A DNA stretch of 64,000 bases from assembly GCF_004366355.1 (NCBI RefSeq), contig NZ_SODV01000002.1:846768-910767 (forward strand), given 5' to 3'. The notes under the pieces were generated by a model, which did not search any database, had not been told where the DNA came from, and saw only the letters and a program-made list of their open reading frames with translations. A program made the position numbers and the translations under genes. Source of the stretch: Dinghuibacter silviterrae. GTDB taxonomy: Bacteria > Bacteroidota > Bacteroidia > Chitinophagales > Chitinophagaceae. Below, one piece after another: positions 34,880-42,846 of this stretch (within the stretch, counting starts at the first letter, position 1; every line of letters starts with the position of its first letter).

Positions 34880-36121
34880 CTAAATCGGCAGACGCTTTTC
34901 CAGTTTCCGGATCAGCCACGGCAGCGTCAGCCCCTGGCCGAAGATGGTGAAAAGCACCACCGCCACCGATATAAAGATGATCATGCCGCGTTCTGGAAAA
35001 GTATACGGCAAACCGATCGCAATCGCCAGGGACACAATCCCCCGCATACCCGACCACCCGATGATCAGGCTCGTCCGGGTATCCAAAAGCGCTGCCTCGC
35101 TTGGCTTCCGGCGTCTCCGCGTCGACTGGAAGGCCCGTTGAAGCCCTGCCTGTTGAAGGAAAATACGCGACATCCGCAGCGCCAGCGCCACGACGGTGAT
35201 GACCAGCGCATATCCCAGGTAGGGAAGTATCCGCTTGTGGTCGATGTGCGCCATCACAAATGGAAATTCCAACCCTATCAGGATAAATATGAGCCCGTTG
35301 AGCAGGAAGATGATGATTTCCCAAAATGCCTTCGCCTGATTTTTCAGGTGCGGTGGCAGCACCTTATTGCTAAACTGTCCGATGCCGATCCCCAACACCA
35401 CGACCGCAATGATTCCCGATACATGCAACGCTTCCGCCAGCAGATACGTCACAAAGGGCGCCAGGAACACAAAGCTCACCGATACCGCGTAATTCTCCTT
35501 TAACCTTGTCAGGATGATCGACAGCACCTTGCCCGACACAAAGCCCACCAGAAATCCACCCGCCATCAGGATGGCAAACTGGATCCCCGCCTTCCACCAG
35601 ACAAAGGCCAGTCCCGTCACCGCTCCCACCGCAAAATTGTAGGCCACGAGCGACGAGGCGTCGTTCACCAGGCTCTCCCCCTCCAGGATCGTCGTCGTTT
35701 TGTGCGGAAGCCCCAGCCCCTTCGTGATGCTCAGCGCCGCCACCGCGTCCGTCGCCGACAAGATAGCCCCCAACACAAAAGCCAGCGGCCACGTCATCCC
35801 CGGGATCAGGAACTTCGCCGCCACCGCGATCCCCGCCGTCGTGATAAAGACCAGCGTGATCGCCAGCGTGCTGATCGTCGGCAGGTTCTCCCGGAATTCC
35901 GCCGCCGGTATATTAAAAGCCGCATCAAACAAAAGCGGCGGCAGGAAAATAAGGAAAATCACATCCGGGTCCAGTTCCACCTTTGGCACAGAAGGAATAA
36001 ACCCCAATACGATCCCCGCGGTGATCAACAATACCGGCATAGGGACGCGCGCCTTTTGCGCCAGCGCCGACAACCCGATCATGACCGCTAAGATCAACAG
36101 GACGAAGCCATAGTTCTGCAT
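34880..36121 (-). CDS. Na+/H+ antiporter of the CPA1 (NhaP-like) family
   Basis: 413 residues from the ATG at 36121, with about 11-12 transmembrane helices. Family marks include LIFLPPLLFDAAFNIP (inhibitor-binding type motif), GAILSATDAVAALSI with the ion-binding Asp pair region, and LEGESLVNDASSLVAYNFAVG with the ND motif of electroneutral or CPA1 exchangers. It should exchange Na+ or K+ for protons across the inner membrane to keep pH and salt balance. A GTG at 36157 would extend it by 12 residues but would leave only three bases to the divergent AraC gene, so I prefer 36121. Confidence 0.92.
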   Translation of the reverse strand: MQNYGFVLLILAVMIGLSALAQKARVPMPVLLITAGIVLGFIPSVPKVELDPDVIFLIFLPPLLFDAAFNIPAAEFRENLPTISTLAITLVFITTAGIAVAAKFLIPGMTWPLAFVLGAILSATDAVAALSITKGLGLPHKTTTILEGESLVNDASSLVAYNFAVGAVTGLAFVWWKAGIQFAILMAGGFLVGFVSGKVLSIILTRLKENYAVSVSFVFLAPFVTYLLAEALHVSGIIAVVVLGIGIGQFSNKVLPPHLKNQAKAFWEIIIFLLNGLIFILIGLEFPFVMAHIDHKRILPYLGYALVITVVALALRMSRIFLQQAGLQRAFQSTRRRRKPSEAALLDTRTSLIIGWSGMRGIVSLAIAIGLPYTFPERGMIIFISVAVVLFTIFGQGLTLPWLIRKLEKRLPI

Positions 36122-36142
36122 TGCGATAAACTTATGCAATTT

Positions 36143-36155
36143 GGCTAACTTAGCC
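36143..36155 (+). promoter_or_regulatory. Palindrome GGCTAA-C-TTAGCC containing a -7 element
   Basis: The 13-base inverted repeat contains TAACTTAG (36146-36153), which ends seven bases before the ATG at 36161. A TTG lies 22 bases upstream as a possible -33 element. It may serve as both promoter and operator between the divergent antiporter and AraC genes. Confidence 0.4.
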
Positions 36156-36160
36156 ACGTC

Positions 36161-37030
36161 ATGCAGGACATTTTTTCAGCCCCCCAACACGTCCTTTCCG
36201 CCGGTGACGACCTTCGGATGGTCCGCTATGTGCAATACGAGGACACCGAACGGGCCTGCCTGTCCCTGGATCACAGCATCCTTTCCCTCGTCCTGAAAGG
36301 CCGCAAACACCTCTACCACACCGGTGGCAAAGTAGAGATCGGCCCCGGCGAAGGTTTTTTTGCCGCCCGCGGCAACTACCTCCGCACTGAAAGAAGAGGA
36401 AACGGCCCCGGCGGTTATGTGACGCTCGTCATCCGGTGCTCCGACGCGTTTCTGGCTTCGCTCCTTCTTCCCTCTGAACCTGTCTCTGCTTCGTTGGACC
36501 CCGTCATGCTGCTCCGGCAGGACCCCCTCATCGATGACCTCGTCGCCCAGCTCTCCCATTACTTCGACCGCTTTTATGAAAAGCCCCGGCTCGAAACGGT
36601 TCTTCCATTAAAGATCCGTGAGCTCCTTACCTTACTCGCCACCGCCCCTGCCAATAAGGGTTTCAGCACCCTTTTGCGAAAAGGCCCCACCGCCCCCTCC
36701 GATCCCCTCCATGCCCTCATGGAAGCCCACTACAAGGAACCCCTTACCCTCGAACAATGGGCTTTTCTCGCTGGCCAAAGCCTGTCCTCTTTCAAGCGCA
36801 AATTCGAAACCGTCTACGGCATGCCCCCTCGCCGCTGGATCCAGCAACGCCGTCTCCAGGAAGCCCACCTCCTCCTGACCGACGCCCGGTATAATGTCAC
36901 CGAAGTCTGCTACGAAACAGGCTTCCAAAACCTCGCCCACTTCATACATGCCTTCAAAGAACGCTACGGCATCACGCCCAAACAGCGCCAGCTCGCCCCT
37001 GAACCGCCCGCGATACTTTTTGGACGATAG
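36161..37030 (+). CDS. AraC-family transcriptional regulator
   Basis: 289 residues. The N-terminal part is a cupin-like or small ligand-sensing domain (HSILSLVLKGRKHLYHTGGKVEIGPGEGFFAARGNYL). The last ~100 residues are two helix-turn-helix motifs of the AraC type (LEQWAFLAGQSLSSFKRKFETVYGMPPRRWIQQRRLQEAHLLL, then VTEVCYETGFQNLAHFIHAFKERYGITP; pieces quoted from a single run at residues 195-275). It is divergent from the antiporter and upstream of a beta-propeller protein; either may be a target. The ATG at 36161 follows a palindromic promoter region. Confidence 0.9.
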   Translation: MQDIFSAPQHVLSAGDDLRMVRYVQYEDTERACLSLDHSILSLVLKGRKHLYHTGGKVEIGPGEGFFAARGNYLRTERRGNGPGGYVTLVIRCSDAFLASLLLPSEPVSASLDPVMLLRQDPLIDDLVAQLSHYFDRFYEKPRLETVLPLKIRELLTLLATAPANKGFSTLLRKGPTAPSDPLHALMEAHYKEPLTLEQWAFLAGQSLSSFKRKFETVYGMPPRRWIQQRRLQEAHLLLTDARYNVTEVCYETGFQNLAHFIHAFKERYGITPKQRQLAPEPPAILFGR

Positions 37031-37057
37031 ACCAAACCCGCTGTCTTGCGGCGCGGG

Positions 37058-37065
37058 TAGTTTTG
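37058..37065 (+). promoter_or_regulatory. Candidate -7 element (TAGTTTTG)
   Basis: TAGTTTTG is an exact fit to TAnnTTTG and ends 13 bases before the ATG at 37079, with an A-rich run (GGAAAAAAA) between. Confidence 0.4.
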
Positions 37066-37078
37066 AAGGAAAAAAAAT

Positions 37079-37909
37079 ATGTACTTCCTTCTTATTGTCC
37101 TGTCCCTGATTTCCGGGTTCGATCACCCCGAAAGCGTCCTTCCCTCCGGCAACGTTTTGTACGTCTCCAACATTGGCCGCACCCTCGATGCCACCGGCAA
37201 AGACGGAGACGGCTACATCAGCTGCGTCGACCTCACCACCCACAAGGTCACCCACTTCTTCGACAGCCTCGATGCCCCCAAAGGCATGGCGCTCTACGGG
37301 CAGACCCTATACGTCGCCGATATCGACCACATCGTCGGCATCGACATCCCTACCCGCCGTCGCGTCCTCGACCTCCCCATCCCCGGCACCCACTTCCTCA
37401 ACGACCTCGCCCTCGGCGACGGCAAACTCTACGCCTCCGCCACCGACAACGGAAAGGTCTACGAGATAGACCTCTCTTCGCTGTCCTGCCGTGCCCTGCC
37501 TCTGTCCGATACCGTCACCGGCGCCAACGGCCTTTGTTACGATGGCGCGCATCATTTGTTGTACTGTGTCGGTGTCGGTCACTGGGGCAGCAACGACGGC
37601 CGTGTTGTCGCCATCGATCTTTCTTCCTTTTCCGTCACCCCCCTTTGCAACTACCGTGGTCTCCTCGATGGGGTAGACCGGGTGGGGGATACCCTTTACT
37701 TCTCCGACTGGAGAGGTGTGCAGGATTCAAAGGGGGTGATTCTTGCGTTGGACCTGCGGTCGCACGCGGTTAGCGAGGTGCCGCTGGGCGGCGGCGCCGG
37801 TGCTGCCCGCACTTTTATTGCCGGCCCGGCCGATTTCTGCGTCCACGGCGTGGAATTCATTGTCCCGGAGACCCTTACGGGTAAGATTCTCTTTATACCG
37901 CGGCCCTAG
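37079..37909 (+). CDS. Secreted SMP-30/gluconolactonase-like beta-propeller protein
   Basis: 276 residues. A short hydrophobic N-terminus (YFLLIVLSLISG) may be a signal peptide or anchor. The rest is a six-bladed propeller of the SMP-30/NHL type: GFDHPESVLPSGNVLYVSN, DAPKGMALYGQTLYVAD, THFLNDLALGDGKLYASA, VTGANGLCYDGAHHLLYC, DGVDRVGDTLYFSDW. Such proteins include lactonases, but metal-binding residues cannot be confirmed here, so a catalytic role is uncertain. The coding sequence is very C-rich. It starts 48 bases after the AraC gene and may be regulated by it. Confidence 0.75.
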   Translation: MYFLLIVLSLISGFDHPESVLPSGNVLYVSNIGRTLDATGKDGDGYISCVDLTTHKVTHFFDSLDAPKGMALYGQTLYVADIDHIVGIDIPTRRRVLDLPIPGTHFLNDLALGDGKLYASATDNGKVYEIDLSSLSCRALPLSDTVTGANGLCYDGAHHLLYCVGVGHWGSNDGRVVAIDLSSFSVTPLCNYRGLLDGVDRVGDTLYFSDWRGVQDSKGVILALDLRSHAVSEVPLGGGAGAARTFIAGPADFCVHGVEFIVPETLTGKILFIPRP

Positions 37910-38050
37910 GGTAACGCGCCGCTGCGTCGCCCCGCGTCGCCGTCGCCCCGCGGCGGCGCGCTCCGGGCGGGCGCCTCTCGCGCTCCGGGCTGCAAAATAA
38001 ATTTGGTTTGTATTATAAACTACATTACTTTTATAAAGTAAATTGTTTGT
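37910..38050. other. Intergenic region: GC-rich palindromic block, then AT-rich regulatory element
   Basis: The first ~85 bases are extremely GC-rich with short self-complementary runs (GCGCCGC, CCCCGCGGCGGCGCGC) and no coding potential I trust; they may act as a terminator. From about 38000 the sequence turns AT-rich and carries the first copy of the duplicated element, then ACTTT-TAT-AAAGT (38027-38039). Confidence 0.5.
38007..38027 (+). repeat. Copy 1 of a 21-bp duplicated regulatory element
   Basis: This copy and the one at 38991-39011 match at 19 of 21 positions, including a 14-base identical core TATAAACTACATTA. Each begins with a TTTRTA / TATAAA dyad. It lies 24 bases before the ATG at 38051 of the membrane-protein/regulator operon. 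Confidence 0.65.
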
Positions 38051-38623
38051 ATGGATACGACCGACGACACCCTCCAGCCCGCGGAGAGCCTGCAACTGAT
38101 CGCTTCGGTGATCGCAAGGACCCGGGACAATATCCGGGAGCACAGTTATTGTTTCCTGCTTTGGGGATGGCTGATGGCCGGGGCCAGCCTGCTGTCTTTT
38201 GGCCTCCAGGAGTTCACCGGTTTCCGGCTGAGCTTCCTGCCCTTTCCCGTGGCGGCCGCGGTGGGCATCGTCTTGACCTTCCTGTATTTCCGTCGAAGGG
38301 CCATGACCGTGCAGAGTTATCTTGACTTTTACATGGCCAAGCTCTGGCTCGCCGTGGGGATCGGGTTTATCCTCGTAGTGCTCATCAATGTTTTCCAGGG
38401 CAATACGCCCTTTACCTATACATTGTTGATGGGCGGGATCGGAACATTTGCGACGGGAGCCGTCATGCGTTTCCGGCCCCTCGTGGCAGGGGGCGCCCTG
38501 TTCCTGCTCGCTTCGATGGCCTCGGTGTTCCTCCCCGATCCCTATAAAGCATTGTTACAAGGATTGGTATTTATCGCCGGCTACCTCGTACCTGGCTATA
38601 TGCTCCGGCGTTCCGGTTCTTAA
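38051..38623 (+). CDS. Hypothetical five- or six-helix membrane protein
   Basis: 190 residues. After a hydrophilic N-terminus with possible amphipathic helix (SLQLIASVIARTRDNIREHSY), there are transmembrane segments near FLLWGWLMAGASLLSFGL, FPVAAAVGIVLTFLYF, LWLAVGIGFILVVLINVF, TLLMGGIGTFATGAVM, ALFLLASMASVFL and GLVFIAGYLVPGYML. I do not recognise a named family. Ten bases downstream lies a small winged-helix regulator, so the pair may be a membrane sensor and its transcription factor, a common arrangement in Bacteroidota. Confidence 0.75.
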   Translation: MDTTDDTLQPAESLQLIASVIARTRDNIREHSYCFLLWGWLMAGASLLSFGLQEFTGFRLSFLPFPVAAAVGIVLTFLYFRRRAMTVQSYLDFYMAKLWLAVGIGFILVVLINVFQGNTPFTYTLLMGGIGTFATGAVMRFRPLVAGGALFLLASMASVFLPDPYKALLQGLVFIAGYLVPGYMLRRSGS

Positions 38624-38633
38624 TGTATTGGTG

Positions 38634-38918
38634 ATGTATCGCTCATTGGATCCTGTCTTGAATACGCCTGTCCGCCTGGCCGTGGTTTCCGCCCTGATTC
38701 CCCTGAAACAGGCCGGCTTCAGCCACCTGCTGGAGGTCACCGGCACAACCCAGGGCAACCTCAGCCAACAAATCAGAAAGCTGCAAGAGGCAGGGTACAT
38801 CGAGATCATAAAGGAATACCAAAATAATTACCCTCATACCCTTTGCAAGCTTACCCCCGAGGGGAAGCGCGCGTTTGAGCGGTATGTGAAGGATATAAAG
38901 AAGTACTTGCACCTGTAA
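38634..38918 (+). CDS. Small winged-helix transcriptional regulator (MarR/ArsR-like fold)
   Basis: 94 residues from the ATG at 38634. The single domain has TPVRLAVVSALIPLKQAGFSHLLE, the recognition helix in TTQGNLSQQIRKLQEAGYIEI and a wing with YPHTLCKLTPEGKRAFERYV. This is the compact winged-helix form found with membrane-protein partners (PF13601-type). A longer reading frame runs upstream inside the previous gene but is not needed. It probably binds the duplicated element flanking this operon; that is inference. Confidence 0.85.
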   Translation: MYRSLDPVLNTPVRLAVVSALIPLKQAGFSHLLEVTGTTQGNLSQQIRKLQEAGYIEIIKEYQNNYPHTLCKLTPEGKRAFERYVKDIKKYLHL

Positions 38919-38959
38919 AATTCGCCCGTGGCCTGCGGCTCACGCCGCGCCCTGTGATC

Positions 38960-38979
38960 CCGCTCACGCGGTTTTTTTT
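38960..38979 (+). terminator. Rho-independent terminator after the small regulator operon
   Basis: CCGC-TCAC-GCGG followed by eight T. A second hairpin with the same TCAC loop (GCGGC/GCCGC, 38935-38948) lies just upstream. Confidence 0.7.
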
Positions 38980-38990
38980 GATTCTTTTAG

Positions 38991-39011
38991 TTTATAATAT
39001 AAACTACATTA
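38991..39011 (+). repeat. Copy 2 of the 21-bp duplicated regulatory element
   Basis: It begins with the perfect dyad TTTATA-A-TATAAA (38991-39003) and ends with CTACATTA, so that TACATTAG (39005-39012) sits two bases before the ATG at 39015. See copy 1 at 38007-38027 for the comparison. Confidence 0.65.
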
Positions 39012-39014
39012 GTT

Positions 39015-41213
39015 ATGAAAACCTTTTTTTTCTCTATCATATTGCTCCTGGCCGCAGTGGCCAGCGCCCGGGGGACGCAGCCACAGCCAGCCGCGACAGG
39101 CGCCCTGGGCGCGGCGCATGCGCGAATTGCGCTGCGCGGCCGTGTCACGGACGGCCGTGGCCACCCGGTCGTCTTCGCGTCCGTAACGATAAAGAACACA
39201 CTGGAGGGCGCTTCGACGGATTCCGCGGGATACTTTTCGCTGGAGACGGAACAAAAGGGGCCCCTGGTCCTGGTGGTAACGGCTATCGGATTCAAGGACC
39301 TGGAGGTGACGGTCACACCGGGGGCGGATACTATAGAGCTCCGGATGACATCGGTGGCGAAGGACCTGGGGGAGGTGGTCATCACCGCCGGGACCATTGA
39401 GGCCACGGACGACCGCCTGCTGACCGTGTTGAAACCGGTGGATCTTATGTCAAACGCGGGGTCGACGGGGGACATCGTGGGTGCTGTGCAAAACCTGCCG
39501 GGTGTACAGCGCAACGGAGGTGACCAAACGGGTTTGTTTGTACGGGGAGGCGACGCGAGCGAAACGGTGGTGGTCGTCGACGGCGCCACGCAGCAAAACG
39601 CTTTTTTCAGCGACGTGCCGGGGGTGGGGCAGCGGAGCCGGTTTACACCTTTTCAGCTCAAGGGGACCTCTTTTAGTACCGGTGGCTATCCGGCCCGGTA
39701 TGGACAAGCCCTTTCGTCCGTGCTGGCGTTGCAAACGACGGACCTCCCGGACACCACCAGCGTCTCCCTTTCGGCGAACGTGGCGGGGTTGATCCTGTCG
39801 GGGGCGTTGCGCAACGGAAACGACGGCCTGGAGTATTTTCTGAATTATACAGACTTCGGTCCGTACTATGGATTGTCCAAAACGAACGACGCGTTTTTTG
39901 CAAAGCCGGTCTATGCGGGCGTGACGACAAAATGGGCGTCGAAGGCGGCGGATGGGGGTTTGTATAAGGTGAATTTTTCCTACGGCACCAGCCATACGGG
40001 GGCGGATGTACCGGATCCGGACGACTATGGCCGCTTGGTAAGCTATAACCTTCATAACGAGAATTTCGACTTGTATAATTCTTATGCCCGCCCTTTGTCG
40101 GGGCGCTGGCGGTTGTTGACCGACCTTGGGTACAGCAACAACGAGGACAACATTCTTTGGAACGACACGCCCTTTCTGCGTTATGACCATCGTGTACAGG
40201 CCCGGGTGGAGGCGACCTACCAGGACCGGTCCCATTTCCGGCTGACTTATGGGAGCGAAGTACAGCATTTCGGGTACAGGGAACAGTATGACACGCTCAA
40301 GGGGACCTTTGACGAAACCCTGCTGGCAGGGTACACCGAAGCGGAGTATAAACCGGTTCGCTGGCTCGCGGTGAGACCGGGATTCCGGGCGGAGTACAGC
40401 GCCCTTCTTGGCAATGCCGATGCGTCGCCCCGGATGGCGCTGGCGGTTCGTACCGGCATCCACGGCCAACTGGGGGCGGCCACCGGTTTGTTCTACGAGG
40501 AGGCGTCCGCCAATTACCTTCTTTTTGGCTACCGGCCCGGGTTCCAGGAGGCCATCCACTATCTGGTCAATTACGAATGGATCCGCGAAAACCGTTCTTT
40601 CCGGTTGGAAGCCTACTACAAACGGTACCGCCACCTGGTCCGGGAGCAAGGTGTTCCGTACACCCCCAATCCGTATCGTACGGATTTTGGTACGGTGGAC
40701 AATACAGGGTATGGCTTTGCCCGGGGGTTTGACGTGTTTTGGAGGGATAAGGTCAGTATTCCTTACATCGACTACTGGATTACCTATAGCTATGTGGACA
40801 CCCGGCGGTTGTACCAGAACTACCTGGCAGAGGCCACCCCTGACTTCGTGTCCACCCACAACCTCAACCTGATCCTGAAGTATCTCTCGGCAAATGGACA
40901 CGTCTTTGCCTCCGCGGGATACAACTATGCCAGCGGCCGGCCCTACTATAACCCGGCGTCCGCCACTTTTTTTGGCGACCGGGCCTCTGCCTATCAGAAT
41001 ATTTCGGGCAAGGTGAGCTACCTCGCCACCTTTCACAGGGTATTTGCTGCTTTTTATGTAAACGTGGACGACCTGACCAATTACCGGAATGTACTCGGAT
41101 ACCGGTATTCCGCCGACGGGGCGGTGAAGGTACCGGTGCTTCCGCCTCAGAACAGGTCGGTTCTTTTTGGTGTATACCTTTCTTTAACTGCCTTCAAAAA
41201 AGATGATTTGTGA
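39015..41213 (+). CDS. TonB-dependent outer-membrane receptor with carboxypeptidase regulatory domain
   Basis: 732 residues with signal peptide MKTFFFSIILLLAAVASARG. A regulatory-like domain spans residues ~33-115 (GRVTDGRGHPVVFASVTIKN). A plug domain is present with LLTVLKPVDLMSNAGSTGDI, LPGVQRNGGDQTGLFVRGGD and VVDGATQQNAFFSDVPG, then a 22-strand type barrel. Length and plug resemble siderophore- or peptide-type receptors rather than SusC, and no SusD partner follows. A 210-residue TPR-like protein overlaps its stop codon. It should be controlled together with the small regulator operon through the shared 21-bp element. Confidence 0.9.
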   Translation: MKTFFFSIILLLAAVASARGTQPQPAATGALGAAHARIALRGRVTDGRGHPVVFASVTIKNTLEGASTDSAGYFSLETEQKGPLVLVVTAIGFKDLEVTVTPGADTIELRMTSVAKDLGEVVITAGTIEATDDRLLTVLKPVDLMSNAGSTGDIVGAVQNLPGVQRNGGDQTGLFVRGGDASETVVVVDGATQQNAFFSDVPGVGQRSRFTPFQLKGTSFSTGGYPARYGQALSSVLALQTTDLPDTTSVSLSANVAGLILSGALRNGNDGLEYFLNYTDFGPYYGLSKTNDAFFAKPVYAGVTTKWASKAADGGLYKVNFSYGTSHTGADVPDPDDYGRLVSYNLHNENFDLYNSYARPLSGRWRLLTDLGYSNNEDNILWNDTPFLRYDHRVQARVEATYQDRSHFRLTYGSEVQHFGYREQYDTLKGTFDETLLAGYTEAEYKPVRWLAVRPGFRAEYSALLGNADASPRMALAVRTGIHGQLGAATGLFYEEASANYLLFGYRPGFQEAIHYLVNYEWIRENRSFRLEAYYKRYRHLVREQGVPYTPNPYRTDFGTVDNTGYGFARGFDVFWRDKVSIPYIDYWITYSYVDTRRLYQNYLAEATPDFVSTHNLNLILKYLSANGHVFASAGYNYASGRPYYNPASATFFGDRASAYQNISGKVSYLATFHRVFAAFYVNVDDLTNYRNVLGYRYSADGAVKVPVLPPQNRSVLFGVYLSLTAFKKDDL

Positions 41214-41842
41214 AAAAAATGATGTTCATTGCCCTGGCCCTCCTGACGGTAGGTAGCGCAGGAGCCCAGAGCCTTAGCGGTTCCCTCGGGGACGCCTACA
41301 CAAAATTGATGTCCGCCCGGGACGAAGGTGCGCTGATGCAGGCGGGCAACCGGTTTTCCCTGATCGCCGCCCATTGGGGCCAGGAGTGGGCCGCCAATTA
41401 TTATGCGGCCTACGCCAAAGCGTTTATTTCCCAAAAGGTCGACGAAGCGGCGAAAAAAGACGCCTTGCTGGACGAGGCGGACAAATTTGTTGCGCAGATG
41501 AACGCGCTCCACCCCAACTCGGACGAAGGACAGGTGCTTACCGCGTATGTGGCCTATGCCCGTATGATGGTAAACCCTTCCAGCCGGTGGAAAACGTGTC
41601 TGCCGGTCTTTAATGCGAGCCTGGCAAAGGCCAAACAGGTGAACCCCTCGAATCCCCGTATATACTACCTGGAAGGGGTGCCCCTGTTCCACAAACCCAA
41701 AGTTTGGGGAGGCGGGCCCGATAAGGCAAAACCGGATTTTGAAAAGGCAAAGGAGCTTTTTGCCCGCCAGGATACGACGTCCATACTGAAGCCGTATTGG
41801 GGCGAGCAGGACAACAACGACTACCTGTCGAAGTGCAATTGA
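41210..41842 (+). CDS. Periplasmic TPR-like hypothetical protein
   Basis: 210 residues with signal peptide MKKMMFIALALLTVGSAGAQ and a GTG start overlapping the receptor stop (GTGA). The mature part is helical: LGDAYTKLMSARDEGALMQAGNRF, AHWGQEWAANYYAAYAKAF, AAKKDALLDEADKFVAQM, VNPSNPRIYYLEGVPLF, ending with KAKELFARQDTTSILKPYWGEQ. This resembles tetratricopeptide-type proteins found after TonB receptors in Bacteroidota. It may assist the receptor in the periplasm. No enzymatic motif is seen. Confidence 0.75.
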   Translation: MKKMMFIALALLTVGSAGAQSLSGSLGDAYTKLMSARDEGALMQAGNRFSLIAAHWGQEWAANYYAAYAKAFISQKVDEAAKKDALLDEADKFVAQMNALHPNSDEGQVLTAYVAYARMMVNPSSRWKTCLPVFNASLAKAKQVNPSNPRIYYLEGVPLFHKPKVWGGGPDKAKPDFEKAKELFARQDTTSILKPYWGEQDNNDYLSKCN

Positions 41843-41877
41843 CGCGCAGGCCCGGCGCGTATTTGTCGCGGGTTCGG

Positions 41878-41885
41878 TATCTTTG
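41878..41885 (+). promoter_or_regulatory. -7 promoter element TATCTTTG of the ABC ATPase gene
   Basis: An exact match to TAnnTTTG, 13 bases before the ATG at 41899. No -33 element at the usual spacing is obvious. Confidence 0.45.
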
Positions 41886-41898
41886 CGCCTTTGAGCGC

Positions 41899-42834
41899 AT
41901 GAAATTTCTCACCGTAACCGACATCCGCAAAACCGAAGGCTCCCTCACGGTCGTCCAAGACGTTCGTTTTTCCCAACAGGAACACGAACGCCTGGCCATC
42001 GTGGGGGAGTCCGGCTCCGGCAAAAGCACCCTTTTGAAAATGATTGCGGGGTATACCCAGCCCGACGCGGGTCAGGTCCTCTTTCTGGACAAACGTGTGT
42101 TGGGGCCCGACGAACAACTCATCATGGGGCACCCGGGCATTGCCTACCTGTCCCAGCACTTCGAGTTGCGCAACAACTACCGGGTGGAGGAAGTGCTGGC
42201 TTACGCCAATCAACTGCCGGATGAAGCGGCGCAAAAGATATTCGACATCTGCCGGATTACGCCGTTCTTAAAGCGAAAGACACACCAGGTGTCCGGGGGG
42301 GAAAAACAACGCATTGCCCTGGCCAGGCTTCTGGTGGGCGCTCCGCGCCTTCTCCTGCTCGACGAACCCTATTCCAACCTGGACCTGATTCATAAGGGTA
42401 TCCTCAAGACCGTGGTACAGGACATCGGGGAGCAACTGGGGCTGACCGTTTTGCTGGTGTCCCACGACCCGATGGACACCCTTCCCTGGGCGGACAGGAT
42501 TCTCGTGATGCGGGGTGGTGTGATCGTTCAAACGGGGACGCCGGAAGAGGTGTACCGTTGCCCGGCGAACGAATACGTGGGCGGCCTTTTCGGGGACTAT
42601 AACCTGATCCCCGATGCAGACGGGAGAAGGCGTTTTCTCCGGCCCGCCGATCTGCAGATCAACGGTCAGGGTATCCCCGGAACGGTGACGAGGGTAGCCT
42701 ACTTAGGCGATTCCTTTGACGTCACGGTGTCCACCGGTTCGGGACCGCTTACCGTCAATACCCGGGAAACCGGTGTATCGGCGGGCGACAAGGTGTACCT
42801 GGCACCCGCGCCCGGTGAGGCCTGGTATCTCTAA
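41899..42834 (+). CDS. ABC transporter ATP-binding protein with C-terminal TOBE-like domain
   Basis: 311 residues from the ATG at 41899. Walker A GESGSGKST, Q-loop region YLSQHFELRNNY, signature VSGGEKQRIALARLL, Walker B LLLLDEP and the switch histidine in VSHDPMDTL are all present. The last ~75 residues resemble the TOBE regulatory domain of PotA/FbpC-type importers (FLRPADLQINGQGIPGTV, DKVYLAP). No permease or binding protein is encoded next to it, so its transport partner must be elsewhere, or it is a soluble regulator-type ATPase. An upstream in-frame extension overlaps the previous gene and is not supported. Confidence 0.88.
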   Translation: MKFLTVTDIRKTEGSLTVVQDVRFSQQEHERLAIVGESGSGKSTLLKMIAGYTQPDAGQVLFLDKRVLGPDEQLIMGHPGIAYLSQHFELRNNYRVEEVLAYANQLPDEAAQKIFDICRITPFLKRKTHQVSGGEKQRIALARLLVGAPRLLLLDEPYSNLDLIHKGILKTVVQDIGEQLGLTVLLVSHDPMDTLPWADRILVMRGGVIVQTGTPEEVYRCPANEYVGGLFGDYNLIPDADGRRRFLRPADLQINGQGIPGTVTRVAYLGDSFDVTVSTGSGPLTVNTRETGVSAGDKVYLAPAPGEAWYL

Positions 42835-42846
42835 ACCCTCGACGTA

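Noticed and set aside
39450-41036. 528-codon minus-strand open frame over the TonB receptor
   Set aside because: Same reason: antisense to a clear receptor, no recognisable domain.
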